From assembly GCA_903632075.3 (NCBI GenBank), contig CAHIKZ030005577.1:2619001-2683000 (forward strand): a DNA stretch of 64,000 bases, given 5' to 3'. Under the pieces are notes generated by a model that had not been told where the DNA came from, did not search any database, and saw nothing but the letters and a program-made list of their open reading frames with translations. The translations under genes were made by a program, and so were the position numbers. Each line of letters begins with the position of its first letter. Within the stretch, counting starts at the first letter, position 1. Shown in pieces: positions 45,637 through 55,789 of the stretch. Origin of the DNA: Acanthosepion pharaonis. Its lineage: Eukaryota; Mollusca; Cephalopoda; Sepiida; Sepiidae.

Positions 45637-46035
45637 TTAAAGAGGCATGAAAGAGGAAAGGATGAAGAGAAGGACAGGGAATAGATCAATGCATCTGGAG
45701 ATGTCATTTGACATTGCATTTGAATAGTTGGAGATTATAGCTATCAGCAAAGCAAGTAAGAGGAAGGGAGTTCCCCAGACAGGAAGTGCGAGAGCTATTA
45801 GAGTAGAAGAGACGGTTACATTTAACCGTTTCTTCAGTGATGCCAACCTAATGGTATGTTCAAATTCATGCAGTTTAGGAACTAGCAAAAGCAGAGCAGT
45901 TACCATGAAAGTATTTGTAGAAAACACAGAGGGAGGCAACAGCATGTCTGTGAGAGAGCAATTGTCCCAAGTGATTCCAGTTGATAGACCAGCATACAGT
46001 TCCTTTTGAAGTTTGGTCTTCTCAGTGGTATCCAC
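45637..46035 (-). other. Unrecognised 132-codon open frame
   Basis: A reverse-strand frame with a hydrophobic C-terminal half (TPFLLLALLIAIISN). The opposite strand is also open over much of it (45728-46009), which weakens both. No domain is recognised. The region is less AT-rich than its flanks and may be a piece of an old retroelement or gene. Confidence 0.25.
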
Positions 46036-46865
46036 TTTGACCGAAGTATAATGCAGAAGGAGCTTTTAGTAATCAAGTGGTAATAAAGTCAGAAATTTGT
46101 TATATCCAGGTGCTGCTTTATATCAGCAGTTATTCTTGGGATTGAAATTAGTTCTGCCCTGATCTTGATAGGAGACAGATGTGTCCATGTCATGGTTGCA
46201 AAACTTTGATTTTCTACTGCCAGCCACCATTTCAGGATGAGTTTTTTTTTTTTTTTATCCAAATTCTGATGCACTTTCTGTAAACATTAATTTTGTTTAT
46301 CTTAAATTTTACCTACATTCCCTTTGTCATTGTAAGTAATAAACTGGACATTGACTTTATGACCATCATTCAGTTTCTAGGTACCCATGAATAGCTTGAA
46401 ATAGACATGTATAGACTTATATCAATAAACAGAAAAAGGGTGAGATGTTTATCATTATGATGTTGGGGTTTTCTCATGGTAGGTGAGAAAAGGGAAAATG
46501 GTTTCTTATTTTCACAAGCCACTCTCACATGTCTAAAGGAGACGATTGTCTCCAAGTTTATGATTGATATAGCTGCCCTGAGGAAGCAATGGAGTGAAAT
46601 AAATAATTGATTTTTGTTGTTGGAATTTTAAGCTGTTGTCATGGACTTATAAATCACGTTAAAGAACATATTTTATGTAATTTAAATGTATTCTTCAAGT
46701 TAAGTTTTGGCATTTGAGAGTTAACAGTGGTAAGCTAATTTAACCATTTTCATTGTTCTTGGGAATTGAAAACAAAAATAATAAACACTGTTTATTATAT
46801 TAGATTATTTATTTACACTATTGTTTATTGGAATGGTTGGCAAAGTAGTAGATGCATGAGTAATA
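46036..46865. other. Intergenic, nothing recognised
   Basis: No supported feature. Short frames at 46089-46274 and 46370-46555 (reverse) lack motifs. Confidence 0.45.
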
Positions 46866-47020
46866 CAGTGTCACCCGGATATAAGAGAGTTGTCGGGACC
46901 GGAGAAGAAGTCTCTTATATCCGGGTTTCTCTTATATCTGGGTTGGGTCTAATTTATATACATTAACACAGGCTCTAATTTGGGACCAGAGAAAATCTCT
47001 CTTATATCCGGGTTACACTG
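46866..47020. mobile_element. 155-bp MITE with TA target duplication
   Basis: Ends CAGTGTCACCCGGATATAAG and its complement CTTATATCCGGGTTACACTG, flanked by TA on both sides (46864-46865, 47021-47022). An internal repeat of the CTCTTATATCCGGG word makes extra hairpins. The ends and TA suggest a Tc1/mariner-pogo group element without transposase. A half copy lies at 51644-51720. Confidence 0.9.
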
Positions 47021-47329
47021 TACCTATTAAGGAACAAATTGAAAAATCTGGAGTGACTGACTGGGAGAAAAAAAAAGTTTAACTAGTGGCAGTAGAGATG
47101 AAGAAAGTGTCGCTTGTCTGCTGACCAAAGCAAAAGGGTTAAGAAGTAGTAGCAGTTGGAGTAATGACTATCAGTAATTCTTTTTATTGCACATACTGAA
47201 TCTTTCAACAAAGTTTACTTCTTCATTGTTTCATCCTGCAAGTTAGTTGCTTTGTCATGTAGATATGGTCTGACATTTTGAAAATTGCATTTGGTTTGCG
47301 TTTTTGCAATTTTTTTTTTTTTTGCAAAA

Positions 47330-47561
47330 CTCTTATAGAGACTTACCTCGTCAACCCAAGCGACAGCGCGTCGCGTGTATTCTGTGACGAAAAAGAAACA
47401 AGTCCATCGCAAGAGTCACTATAAGAGTATATTAATATGCAAATTACGGAGCATCCTATCCCAGCTGTCGACGAATAGAAAAAATAGGTTCTGCCGATAA
47501 AAGCAGTTGGTGTTTTCGACTCGAAAAAAGGAAAATTCGGGCATTTTTGGCTACGGCGTTC
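47330..47561 (+). promoter_or_regulatory. ZNF-family promoter and exon 1, finger-less locus
   Basis: Homologous to 20820-21153. It contains the octamer-like ATGCAAAT (about 47441), CTGTCGACGAATAG, the TATA-like GATAAAAGCAGTTGGTGTT (47496) and a GTGAGT donor at 47562. It is more GC-rich, and in places (CGACAGCGCG, GTCGCG) looks less CpG-depleted than the ZNF-B copy. Function is inferred from conservation and position. Confidence 0.55.
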
Positions 47562-48240
47562 GTGAGTTATTTTCCTGACGCGTTACAAGTGATTTTCTTT
47601 CTTTGTGTTGTGAAAGCCACAAATTTGCTTTGAGAACGCTTACGCTTCACGGATTAAATTTCAACAAGGCAATATTAACAACTGATTAGCAAAGGAAAGA
47701 AATAATCCAATAATATGTATGTATTTATAGGTGAAAAGAAGAAAGACATTAAAATAAGCAAATAGGAATTGTGTGGAGGGTGGGGGATAAGAGTTCAGGC
47801 ATCCAGGGGAAATATATTTTCAATTTCTTTAATTTTTTAATTTGCAATTTAAGTAGTTTTATTGGTTAAGTTAAATACAGTAGTATGTATGTAAATGCAG
47901 CTGTAAAGAAGGAAGACATTAAAATTGAACAATTAGAAATTTGCAGTTCTAAGGCATTATTTGACTTTGCTTGATTGGCAAAACCCTTCATGGTTGACTT
48001 GGATGGATCTAATGATGGTTTCTTAGGTTCAAGTCATGTTGGAGAGCATATCTGTTCTTTTATAAGATTTATCAAATATTCCACCCAGTAGACATAAAGT
48101 AAATAAATATACTGCTTAATAAATAAATTGATATCAGAAATGTTTGTTTGATCAACATAGAATATAATGTTGCTTTATTTTGAGATATTAGGCTCAGTTT
48201 TAAAAATTACTTGGAAAATACATTTTTTATAAACCAATTT
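47562..48240 (+). other. Intron of the finger-less locus
   Basis: Starts at the GTGAGT donor. Two related stretches (about 47700-47770 and 47880-47950, sharing AGTATGTATGTA and GAAGGAAGACATTAAAAT) form a loose duplication. No coding is seen. Confidence 0.4.
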
Positions 48241-48435
48241 CATAATCCTGCATTGTTTGTTATCTTACATTGCTCAGTTAATTTATTTTTTCTTTTTCCA
48301 GATTGCATTTTAGAGAATACCTGAAAACCATGACGAGTATTCATGAAAAAAATAAGAATTCTTACACTTTGTGGATTAGCAACTCAAAATCCAAACAGGA
48401 TAGACGTATCAGAAAACGTATAAGAGAAATTCTGA
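48241..48435 (+). pseudogene. ZNF exon head without fingers (first)
   Basis: Acceptor tract TTTTTCTTTTTCCAG ends at 48301. The head ATTGCATTTTAGAGAATACC follows, then the uORF ATG at 48331 (MTSIHEKNKNSYTLW). After about 48420 the sequence runs into another diverged intron/satellite segment instead of fingers. Confidence 0.7.
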
Positions 48436-48669
48436 ATTAAATCCTATTTCTCATTTTACTTGCTGAGAAATTGCATTTTGCAATTGATTTCAGTCAGAAT
48501 AAAGAATATAATGTGTAAGATCAGTCTTTCTGCATACATTTCTTTGTTCAAAAGTTGATCACAGATCACTTTAAAATGACCAATTATATATCTTTGTTTT
48601 GATTAATATATAATGGATGCTACCAAGTACAACAGATAGCTTAAAAATTGTTGGGTGTATGATGACTAA
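48436..48669 (+). repeat. Diverged satellite/intron segment
   Basis: About 48435-48500 resembles the satellite monomer region of ZNF-C (CCTATTTCTCATTTTA, TTGATTTCAGTCAGAATA). The rest matches other ZNF introns only loosely. Confidence 0.5.
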
Positions 48670-48672
48670 AAT

Positions 48673-48927
48673 ATTGTGAATATAGAAAGCAAGATGAACA
48701 TGCTGGTTTGAACAGAGTGATATACAATATGGATTATGTCATGAAATGCAGTAAAACATTGTGAATATAGAAAGCAAGATGAACATGCTGATTTGAATAG
48801 AGTGATATACAATATGGATTATGTGATAAAATGCAGTAAAACATTGTGAATATAGAAAGCAAGATGAACATGCTGATTTGAATAGAGTGGTATACAATAT
48901 AGATTATGTCATAAAATGCAATAAAGT
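48673..48927 (+). repeat. 85-bp tandem repeat, three units
   Basis: ATTGTGAATATAG recurs at 48673, 48758 and 48843, an exact 85-base period with few differences. Single diverged units exist in the ZNF intron blocks at about 54085-54155 and 62570-62650, so this is another intronic segment that was amplified locally. Confidence 0.92.
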
Positions 48928-48984
48928 ATGAATTTACAGTACTTTAGAAATAAACAGAAGCAAGTGTGAGAAACATAAAATTAT

Positions 48985-49052
48985 TGTTTTTCTAACAGAA
49001 GTTAAAATTTCCTGGTCTAAAGAACAACTTAACATCTGTTAGAAAAAATATA
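48985..49052 (+). repeat. Conserved intronic hairpin module
   Basis: Arms TTTTTCTAACAGAAGTTAA and TTAACATCTGTTAGAAAAA pair across a loop containing CCTGGTCTAAAG. The same module occurs at about 3113-3178 (reverse), 53483-53545, 54206-54268 and, split by a LINE, 63238-63880. Whether it is a decayed foldback element or a hairpin RNA cannot be decided from the sequence. Confidence 0.75.
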
Positions 49053-49084
49053 TTTCTATAATAAGTTGATGATTTCACTTGAGC

Positions 49085-49674
49085 ATATAGTTTTGCATGC
49101 TAGCCAGAATAAAATTAAATACTATTTCTCATTTTGCTGAGAATTTGCATTGTACAATTGATTTCAGTTTGTTGTATCATGAAGGTGAATGATACACAGA
49201 GAAGAATGAGTACTTAATATGTTTATTCAGCACCAGTATCCAGTGTTAACGGATAGATTAAAAAAAAAAAAAAACACAGAACAATAAGTTACAAAACAAT
49301 TAACAAGACAACTTACAAGGAATAGAGCAGGGTGAAATATTGTGTAGCAAAATGAAGTCAGTTCAAATATTAATCAGCTTAGTATCAACTTATTAATCAA
49401 CTCTTGAAGTCCTTAATCATAGACTATTTAAGGCTATGAGCCAGTCCATCTGGTAGAGTGTTGAAGGGGTGCTAGCTACTCTACAATACAGAATAAACTG
49501 TATAATACTTTGAATACAAATTTATAACTGTTTCTGCCTTAGGGTTCAAAAGTTTAGTTGATCATAAATCTCTTTGAATTAACAAAAATACATGTTCGTT
49601 TGATCAATATATAGTACAGTGGACCTTTATTTTCACATAGTAGGATCAGCTTTCAAAATACTGGAAAAATGCAT
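49085..49674 (+). other. Intron of finger-less locus with a foreign segment
   Basis: About 49085-49165 is satellite-like. About 49175-49490 has no paralogue in the window (TTTATTCAGCACCAG, poly-A near 49260) and may be an inserted retroelement. The following ~180 bases return to the family intron pattern. Confidence 0.4.
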
Positions 49675-49917
49675 GGGTGTTTGATTAAAACGGTTTATAT
49701 ATAAGGGCGTTTTATTAAGACGGATCGAAGTCAGCAGTAAATAAATCAGTGTTATTGGTGAAAATATATTTATTTCTCTATTGGATCATGTTGTTTAAGT
49801 CATGGAAATTATGTGTGAAAAATAATATTGCCAAAATGTCTGCCAAATCTGAAAGAAAAGGGAAAAAATTATTAGACACTTAAACTTCATTCATATATAA
49901 AAGTTATTGGGACACCC
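49675..49917. mobile_element. 243-bp insertion delimited by comparison with paralogues
   Basis: In other ZNF introns the words GAAAATACATTTTTTATAAACC are continuous (for example near 48225). Here they are separated by a stretch that begins GGGTGTTTGATTAAAAC and ends GTTATTGGGACACCC, giving weak inverted ends GGGTGT/ACACCC. It is probably a MITE of unknown superfamily. Confidence 0.6.
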
Positions 49918-50390
49918 TTTATAAACCAATTTTTATAATCCTAAATAATTGGTTTTCTTCCTACATTTTCTGAGCTAATTCATTTTTTTTTTCTTTTTGC
50001 AGTTTGCACCTTAGAGAATACCTGAAAACCATAATGAATATTGATGAAACAAAGACGTATACTTACACTGAAATTCTTAGAATAGCAATTCATAGGCATA
50101 TATTGTCTCATATTATTTTCTCTGTTCTTTCTTTCTGTTATTCTTATCTATACACTTAACTATGGACAATTATTACATAATTTCTCCCAAATTCATCCCA
50201 CAAAAACCAAAAACACAGCTTTATTTCCACTTCATAAATGCTTCTATCCTGAGATTCCAGATGTTGTAGTTGATTGAAATTATGCTTTTTATAATATACA
50301 CCAGTGTGAATGTATTCACCTATGATGTGTTTTGTAATATTTCCTCTTAATATAAATCTAAAATTGTAAAAATAAAATTCTTTTAAAAAT
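49918..50390 (+). pseudogene. ZNF exon head fused directly to 3'UTR (finger array lost)
   Basis: Acceptor TTTCTTTTTGCAG ends at 50002. The head TTTGCACCTTAGAGAATACC and the uORF ATG at 50036 (MNIDETKTYTYTEI) follow. After AGAATAGCAATTCATA (about 50093) the sequence jumps to a match with the ZNF-B 3'UTR (TTGTCTCATATTATTTT, ATAATATACACC, GTGATGTG), ending near AATAAA at about 50370. In ZNF-B these parts are about 2 kb apart with 16 fingers between. The whole array has therefore been deleted, or was never present here. Confidence 0.78.
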
Positions 50391-50834
50391 ATTTCTGATT
50401 TAGAATTTTGAATTATTTTTGCAAGGTCTCAGGGCAAATTGTCAATATTTACTGCTTTGGTAATTTAAAACAATACTAGATAATCACCAATATTAGTGAC
50501 AAAGAAACAAAATTAACGTAGTGAGGAGGGAGAGAGAGAAGACATGAGTGAGGTAGCAGATATTGACATATTTAACTCACTCATGTCTTCTCTCTTCGTT
50601 AATTTACATATGTTTAATACGGCTCATCAAAAATGTGTAAATTTTCTTTTCATTTTTTGTTTGGAAGTAAAGTCTGATGATCCGCAGTCCTTTAAAAAGA
50701 GCTGTGGTGAAATAATTTATTACATGGAACCTTAAAGTGGTCTGTTTTTATTTAAACTATATATATATATCTTCGGCTGATTGGCATTTGCTTACATTTG
50801 TAAAAACAATACGCTAGATTTAGCTGTTTCACTC
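50391..50834. other. Intergenic, with a short inverted repeat
   Basis: Around 50530-50600 the words GAGAGAAGACATGAGTGAG and CTCACTCATGTCTTCTCTC form a hairpin of about 19 bp. The 63-codon frame that starts in it has no recognised motif. Confidence 0.5.
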
Positions 50835-51375
50835 TGCCAGATGAAGATAGCTCAGTGGTAGAAGCTCTGACTCAAACCAAATCAGTTGGGTTTCAATCCT
50901 GGCTTGAGGCATCCAGATGTCTAGTTGCACTGAGGAGCTGTGATACAGCAAAACTGTACTGTCTGCAAATGACATATATATATATATAATCATCCATAGA
51001 CAGATTGTTTCGCTGTATCACAGCTCATCAGTGTGGCTACACATCTGATTGCCTCAAGCCAGGATCGAAACCTGACTGATCTGGCTTCAGTTGGAGATTT
51101 TTTTCCCCTAAGTTATCAGCTCTCGGCAGAGGGGAAGGTGAAGTTTTACGTATTTATTTTTGGATAAACTCGCTAGTGACACGAGAGCTCAATTCATAGA
51201 AGAGCCTTGCCTTATAAGTAGTCACATTTTCCCTCTAAAGGGCTCAACCAAATTTTATTTTTTCGGGAGCGTATATACTGTCATCCACAGACAGACTGTT
51301 TTGCTGTATCATAGACATCTGATTGCGTCAAGCCAGGATCGAAACCTGACTGATACAAGCTACAGAGAAAATCTA
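50835..51375. mobile_element. tRNA-derived SINE with inverted partial copies
   Basis: Forward head at 50838-50960: GATAGCTCAGTGGTAGAAGC (A-box-like) and TTGGGTTTCAATCCTGGC (B-box-like). A reverse partial copy lies at about 51008-51095 (GTATCACAGCTC, CAAGCCAGGATCGAAACCTG) and another at about 51285-51360. The first two face each other across a TA repeat and could fold. A short GC-average segment (51110-51280) lies between the reverse copies. Confidence 0.7.
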
Positions 51376-51399
51376 TTGTTATATATATAAAATAAGACT

Positions 51400-51643
51400 A
51401 ATTCCTATTTTTTACCAAATTCTGTTAATTCTCAAATTTACCAATTTTCTTTGAAACAAATCTCTTTGATAAATATTGGATTTTTAAGAGGTTTCCAATT
51501 TTAACTTTATTCTTTTCACTTTTCATCAATAATAAAAGATTTTGAAAATTCAGCAATAACTCACTGAAATTGTAATAATATCTTGAAATATTTTCTATTT
51601 TCAAATAATTAATCTTGTTTAATTGCAATTTCATTGAAAATAC
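51400..51643 (+). repeat. AT-rich dispersed family module
   Basis: Matches 17080-17400 and 36850-37100 (TCTTTGATAAATATTGGATT, CAAATAATTAATCT). Confidence 0.65.
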
Positions 51644-51720
51644 AATGTAACCCGGATATAAGAGAGATTTTTCTCTGGTCCCAAATTAGAGCCTGTGTTA
51701 ATGTATATAAAATAGACCAT
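51644..51720 (-). mobile_element. Half copy of the 155-bp MITE
   Basis: CAATGTAACCCGGATATAAG and TTAGAGCCTGTGTTAATGTA match the reverse complement of the right half of 46866-47020. The other end is missing. Confidence 0.85.
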
Positions 51721-51825
51721 TGTGGTAGACATGATAAGTGCTGTTACTGAATGTTGTCATAACTTGGGACCATTGTAACCTTGTGATGTACTGTATAAGC
51801 TATTTAAAAGATGACCTGTTATATA

Positions 51826-52188
51826 CAGGGTGACCCAAAAAAACGGGAACTTTTTAACAATCCAATAAAACCAAGAGTGATGGAAGAAAAATATTTTATT
51901 CATAGTAATTCAAACCTTAAAACATGCCATTTAAGAAACAATGATGGAATTTTCATTTATTTCTACGTCCTGTAGATGGCGTCCTCCTGTACGAATGCAT
52001 TCTTGAAGTCTGCTGCTGAGGTTCCTCATTGACTGCTGCAACATCTCAGCTGGGATACTGTGAATTTCATCTTGAATTCTAAATGGCGAAATGTTTACTT
52101 GCTCACCGTTACTGTCTCGCAGTGTTGCCGCTTGCTCATGTCTGGCAATACGCACTTCAAAAATTCCCGTTTTTTGGGGGTCACCCTA
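51826..52188 (-). mobile_element. Internally deleted Tc1/mariner-like element
   Basis: 363 bp with inverted ends CAGGGTGACCCAAAAAAACG and its near complement CGTTTTTTGGGGGTCACCCT, and TA on both sides. The reverse frame at 51931-52155 ends IPAEMLQQSMRNLSSRLQEC then RTGGRHLQDVE, the usual C-terminal pattern of Tc1/mariner-group transposases. The catalytic core is gone, so it is non-autonomous. Confidence 0.88.
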
Positions 52189-52883
52189 TATTTATCATAA
52201 TAATCCAGTATGCACATGACTGAACATGATTAACCATTACTTGTGCACTCTACACATAGTCTTCAGGTACTGCTCTGTTCAGTGATATTGGCATTTATAC
52301 CTATTTCACTAACCCAGGATGTTATGGTGTGGATAGCTGGTGAATATATAGAAGAGGACCCATTAACCAAGATCACCTGAGATGGGAGAAAATACTGATA
52401 TGGCCACAAATTGAATAGCTGAAAAATCCCCATTATTTGAGGAAAAGCATCTCCCAAACACCAGGATATATTTACAGCTGTGGCAAAAGTGTTGCTCAAT
52501 GTCAGAGCAACAATTGAATCATAACAAAGGAGCAGACTGCCAAAAGCAATATGCCAGATTCCAGGCATCTGTCTACCATTGCATATACATATTAACATAG
52601 AGAATAAATGTTAAAGGCGTATACTAAAATGGTACATCAGAAGAAAGGGCTCAATGCTGCAATGACGCAGCATTTATATGATATACATGGTAATAATCTG
52701 GTTTGCACATGCCTAACCATGACTGAAGGGGAAGGGTTTGAAATTTAGTTAAAGAAAGAAAAGTCAGAAGCAAAATGAACATTTATAAGTTTTTTAAAAG
52801 ATGATTTGTTGTGCATGTTTGAATGCTTTTCCAGCTGAGATTTGAGGTAGAGTTTCTTGTTAAACACTCAGGGTCATATTTGA
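52189..52883. other. Intergenic with an unrecognised 111-codon reverse frame
   Basis: The reverse frame at 52263-52598 (hydrophobic, starting MLICICNGRQMPGIWHIAFG) has no recognised domain. The region's composition is less AT-rich than its flanks, so it may be remnant coding sequence of unknown origin. Confidence 0.25.
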
Positions 52884-53075
52884 GTTTATATGGATAAGGC
52901 TTCAGTTGACATGAATATTAATCATATATGGATAAGGCTTCGGTTGTCATGAATATTAATTATATATGAATAAGGCTCCAGTTAACATGAATATTAATTA
53001 TATATGAATAAGGCTTCAGTTGACATGAATATTAATTATATATGGATAAGGCTTCAGTTGACATGAGTATTAACC
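52884..53075 (+). repeat. 38-39-bp tandem repeat, five units
   Basis: Units share ATAAGGCTTCAGTTGACATG and AATATTAATTATATATG. Five copies with scattered single-base changes. Confidence 0.93.
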
Positions 53076-53159
53076 AATGAGCAAATAAGATAAAAAAATA
53101 AATTGTATAAATCAAACTGATGCATTTTCTGATGGAATGTTTATCTGAAAAGATCTAAC

Positions 53160-54829
53160 AGTAAATTTCACATTAAAAGTCTTTCTGATTGAGGTTTGCA
53201 TTGTATTGCATGTCTTTCATTGGCTTATAGTGGCAGTGGTGAAAACATTTGCACACAATTGTTAATTTCTGTGAATGCTTTAAGCCACACTTTCTTTAAG
53301 TTGACAATATTTGCTCAAACTTTGATTTGGCTATGATATTCTCTTTTATGGTTTATGTTAGGTCTTTTTTTTTTTTTTTAAAAATGTATGCAAAAAGTCA
53401 ATAAAAATCTTGTCGGCATTGACGTTAATAGGCCATAAACCAAACCAAGAGAAAGAAATGTGAGAAATATAAATTTGTTGTTTTTCTAGCAGAAATTACA
53501 ATTTTCCTGGTCTAAAGAGCAACCTAACTTCTATTAGAAAAACAATATATTTCTGTAATAAATCCATGATATTACTTGAGCAGATAGGCTTAATGCTCAA
53601 CTTTTGCTGTGGCATTTTCATAAAGATATTGGAGAAATTTGCAGTGGTTTTCCTTCTGCATGCATAAGTGGTTTGTGCATAATGAATGGGTGCTGCCAAT
53701 TAAATGATAACACGAGACTTGAATCTTGATTAATTTACATTTTATTCTTGCCAATATTTCATCACTTCCTCTCGGCTACTATGTCCGAAATGCTGACCTG
53801 ACATTCTCCATCAGCAGTGTTTGAGAGACTGCCCAAATCAACTGCGTGAATATTCCCTTTTATGGTTTATGATAGGCATTTTAAAAAAGTGAGAAAAATG
53901 TTATAAACTCAAATGAATTCAATCCAAAATGATTGGGGGTGGGTAGACTGTTCATCTTGATTTTCTATGTATAAGGATTAAGTGATACAAGATATCCTCT
54001 GAGTATGTAAAATGGAACGAGAAATGTCCATGTTACCAATTACAACAGATGCCTAGAAAAGATGGAGGGCGCAATGGCTAAAACATTGCAAGTATAGAAA
54101 CCAAGATGAAGATGCTGCTGTCAATAGAATGGTATATAAAATGCAATGAAGATGAATTTATAGCACTTTCAGGAGAAAATGTGAGGAACATAAGTTTGTT
54201 GGTTTTCTAACAGAAGTTAAAATCTTCCTGTTCTAAGGAGAAACCCAATTTCTGTTAGAAAAAACAATAAATCCATTATTTCACTTGACTTAATGCTCAA
54301 CTTTTGCTGTGGCATTTTCATAAAGATATTGGAGAGATTTCCAGTGGTTTTCCTTCTCCATGAATAATAAGTGGTTCGTGCATAATCAATGGGTGCTGCC
54401 AATTAAATGATTCCTCTAAATTTGTATCTTCATTAATTTGCATTTTAATTCCTGCCAATATTCCATCTCTTGCTCTCAACCAGTCAGTGGTATGCAACCT
54501 TGCTTTTATCCCACATCCCAAATCTGGCATGCAGATCTGACATTCTCTGTCTGTAGCATGTGAGCGACTGCACAAATCATCTCTGTAGCTGTTGCATGTA
54601 TATTCTTTGTTTCAACATTCATGTTCTCTTGACTGCTATACTGGATGCATGTGTGAGATCACATCCTACAGCTTGGCACTCATTGGCTGCGAGTGACCCT
54701 AAATCAACCCCTGCACCTGGTTTGAAGTTTGAGTGTAACATGTATCTGGTATAATACCATACATGTTTTTAAATTCAGAGTTGTTCTTTTCCCCAAAGAA
54801 AATATGTGAAAATACATTTTTATGAACCT
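53160..54829 (+). repeat. ZNF intron block of pseudogene D (partly duplicated)
   Basis: Two partial copies of the family block: about 53480-53850 and 54200-54790, each with the hairpin module then ATTTTCATAAAGATATTGGA and a CCAATTAAATGAT / GAGCGACTGC stretch. Between them, 53870-54160 matches 62380-62650 near the right edge. About 53160-53390 matches the interrupted stretch 61840-62400. It is an intron by comparison with ZNF-B; small frames are not credible. Confidence 0.72.
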
Positions 54830-54985
54830 ATTACATTACCATGTATAGTGTGTTTTCTTACGCCGATGCCCAGGTAATATATTTTTCTTTTTCACTTTGA
54901 GAGAATGTGAAACCATGATGAATATTCATGAGAAGGCTGAAATTCATGAATTGGTAGTTAACTTTAGTTTGTCGTGTCCACTAAA
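54830..54985 (+). pseudogene. ZNF exon head of pseudogene D
   Basis: The head is recognisable: uORF ATG at 54918 region (MMNIHEKAEIHE) and GGTAGTTAACTTTA, shared with ZNF-C. The acceptor is lost (TTTTTCTTTTTCAC with no AG). The head is cut off at about 54980 by foreign sequence. Confidence 0.72.
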
Positions 54986-55765
54986 ATATCAACTACAATA
55001 TTTATAAACCAATCACACTCAAGAAAACACTTACATCTTAAAACACACCAATAAAATCATAGATTACAAATCAGAATGTTTGTTGTATTAGTCATCATTA
55101 TTTTTAGAAAGATACCAACTAAATATCGTATGGACGTAGTAGAAGACATACCACGTGACTTCTTAGGGCCAATTAGAAATAAATAATTTAATTCTGGAGC
55201 TGATATTGTTCGAAAAAAGTGTATAAAAACATATGAAATCCGTTCCCAAAACAATATGCACGCGGCTACCACCAAACTACACACACCTCTCGCTGATGAC
55301 CTTCATGACCTCATGTTAAAAATGACAGCGTTGGCAAACTCCAGACCACGGCAACACCACCAACAGTAAGAAACAATTCGTATCTCTCGTATCCATTTTT
55401 ATTATGAATCATGCACACATATGTTGACTTTTTCATACAAACACACATATCACAACATTTTATTGTTTCTCACACACGTACACAAAGACAGTTAATATTT
55501 TATTTTCAGAACTTTATCAACCCAAACAAAAGACATTACTTTCCAATCTATTATCAACTGTTTGTATTCCTATTGTTATATTAAATTAATGTTTATTTGT
55601 TGAAACTACGTTGTCTTTTCTACTGAATTTTATTCCTTCAATGAAAAGCGTTTGATTATTCTAGACGGCCAAATTATGAGCGACCCTGTAACGATATTTT
55701 GTTAATGTATTGAATCCCGACACTCCAAATTTTAACATTCAACGAAAAACCGAGTAGAAGGATTC
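54986..55765. mobile_element. About 0.78-kb insertion between exon head and fingers
   Basis: In ZNF-C the head runs directly into finger sequence within about 30 bases. Here they are separated by unrelated sequence containing a TATA-like GTATAAAAACATATG near 55222 and CpG-containing stretches. It could be an LTR or another non-autonomous element, but ends are uncertain and no coding domain is seen. Confidence 0.5.
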
Positions 55766-55789
55766 CTACAAGTGCACACAAGAGAGACA

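Noticed and set aside
50838..50905. Possible functional tRNA gene
   Set aside because: It has A- and B-box-like words but no proper cloverleaf that I can draw, and it is followed by a non-tRNA body and inverted copies, so it is a SINE head.
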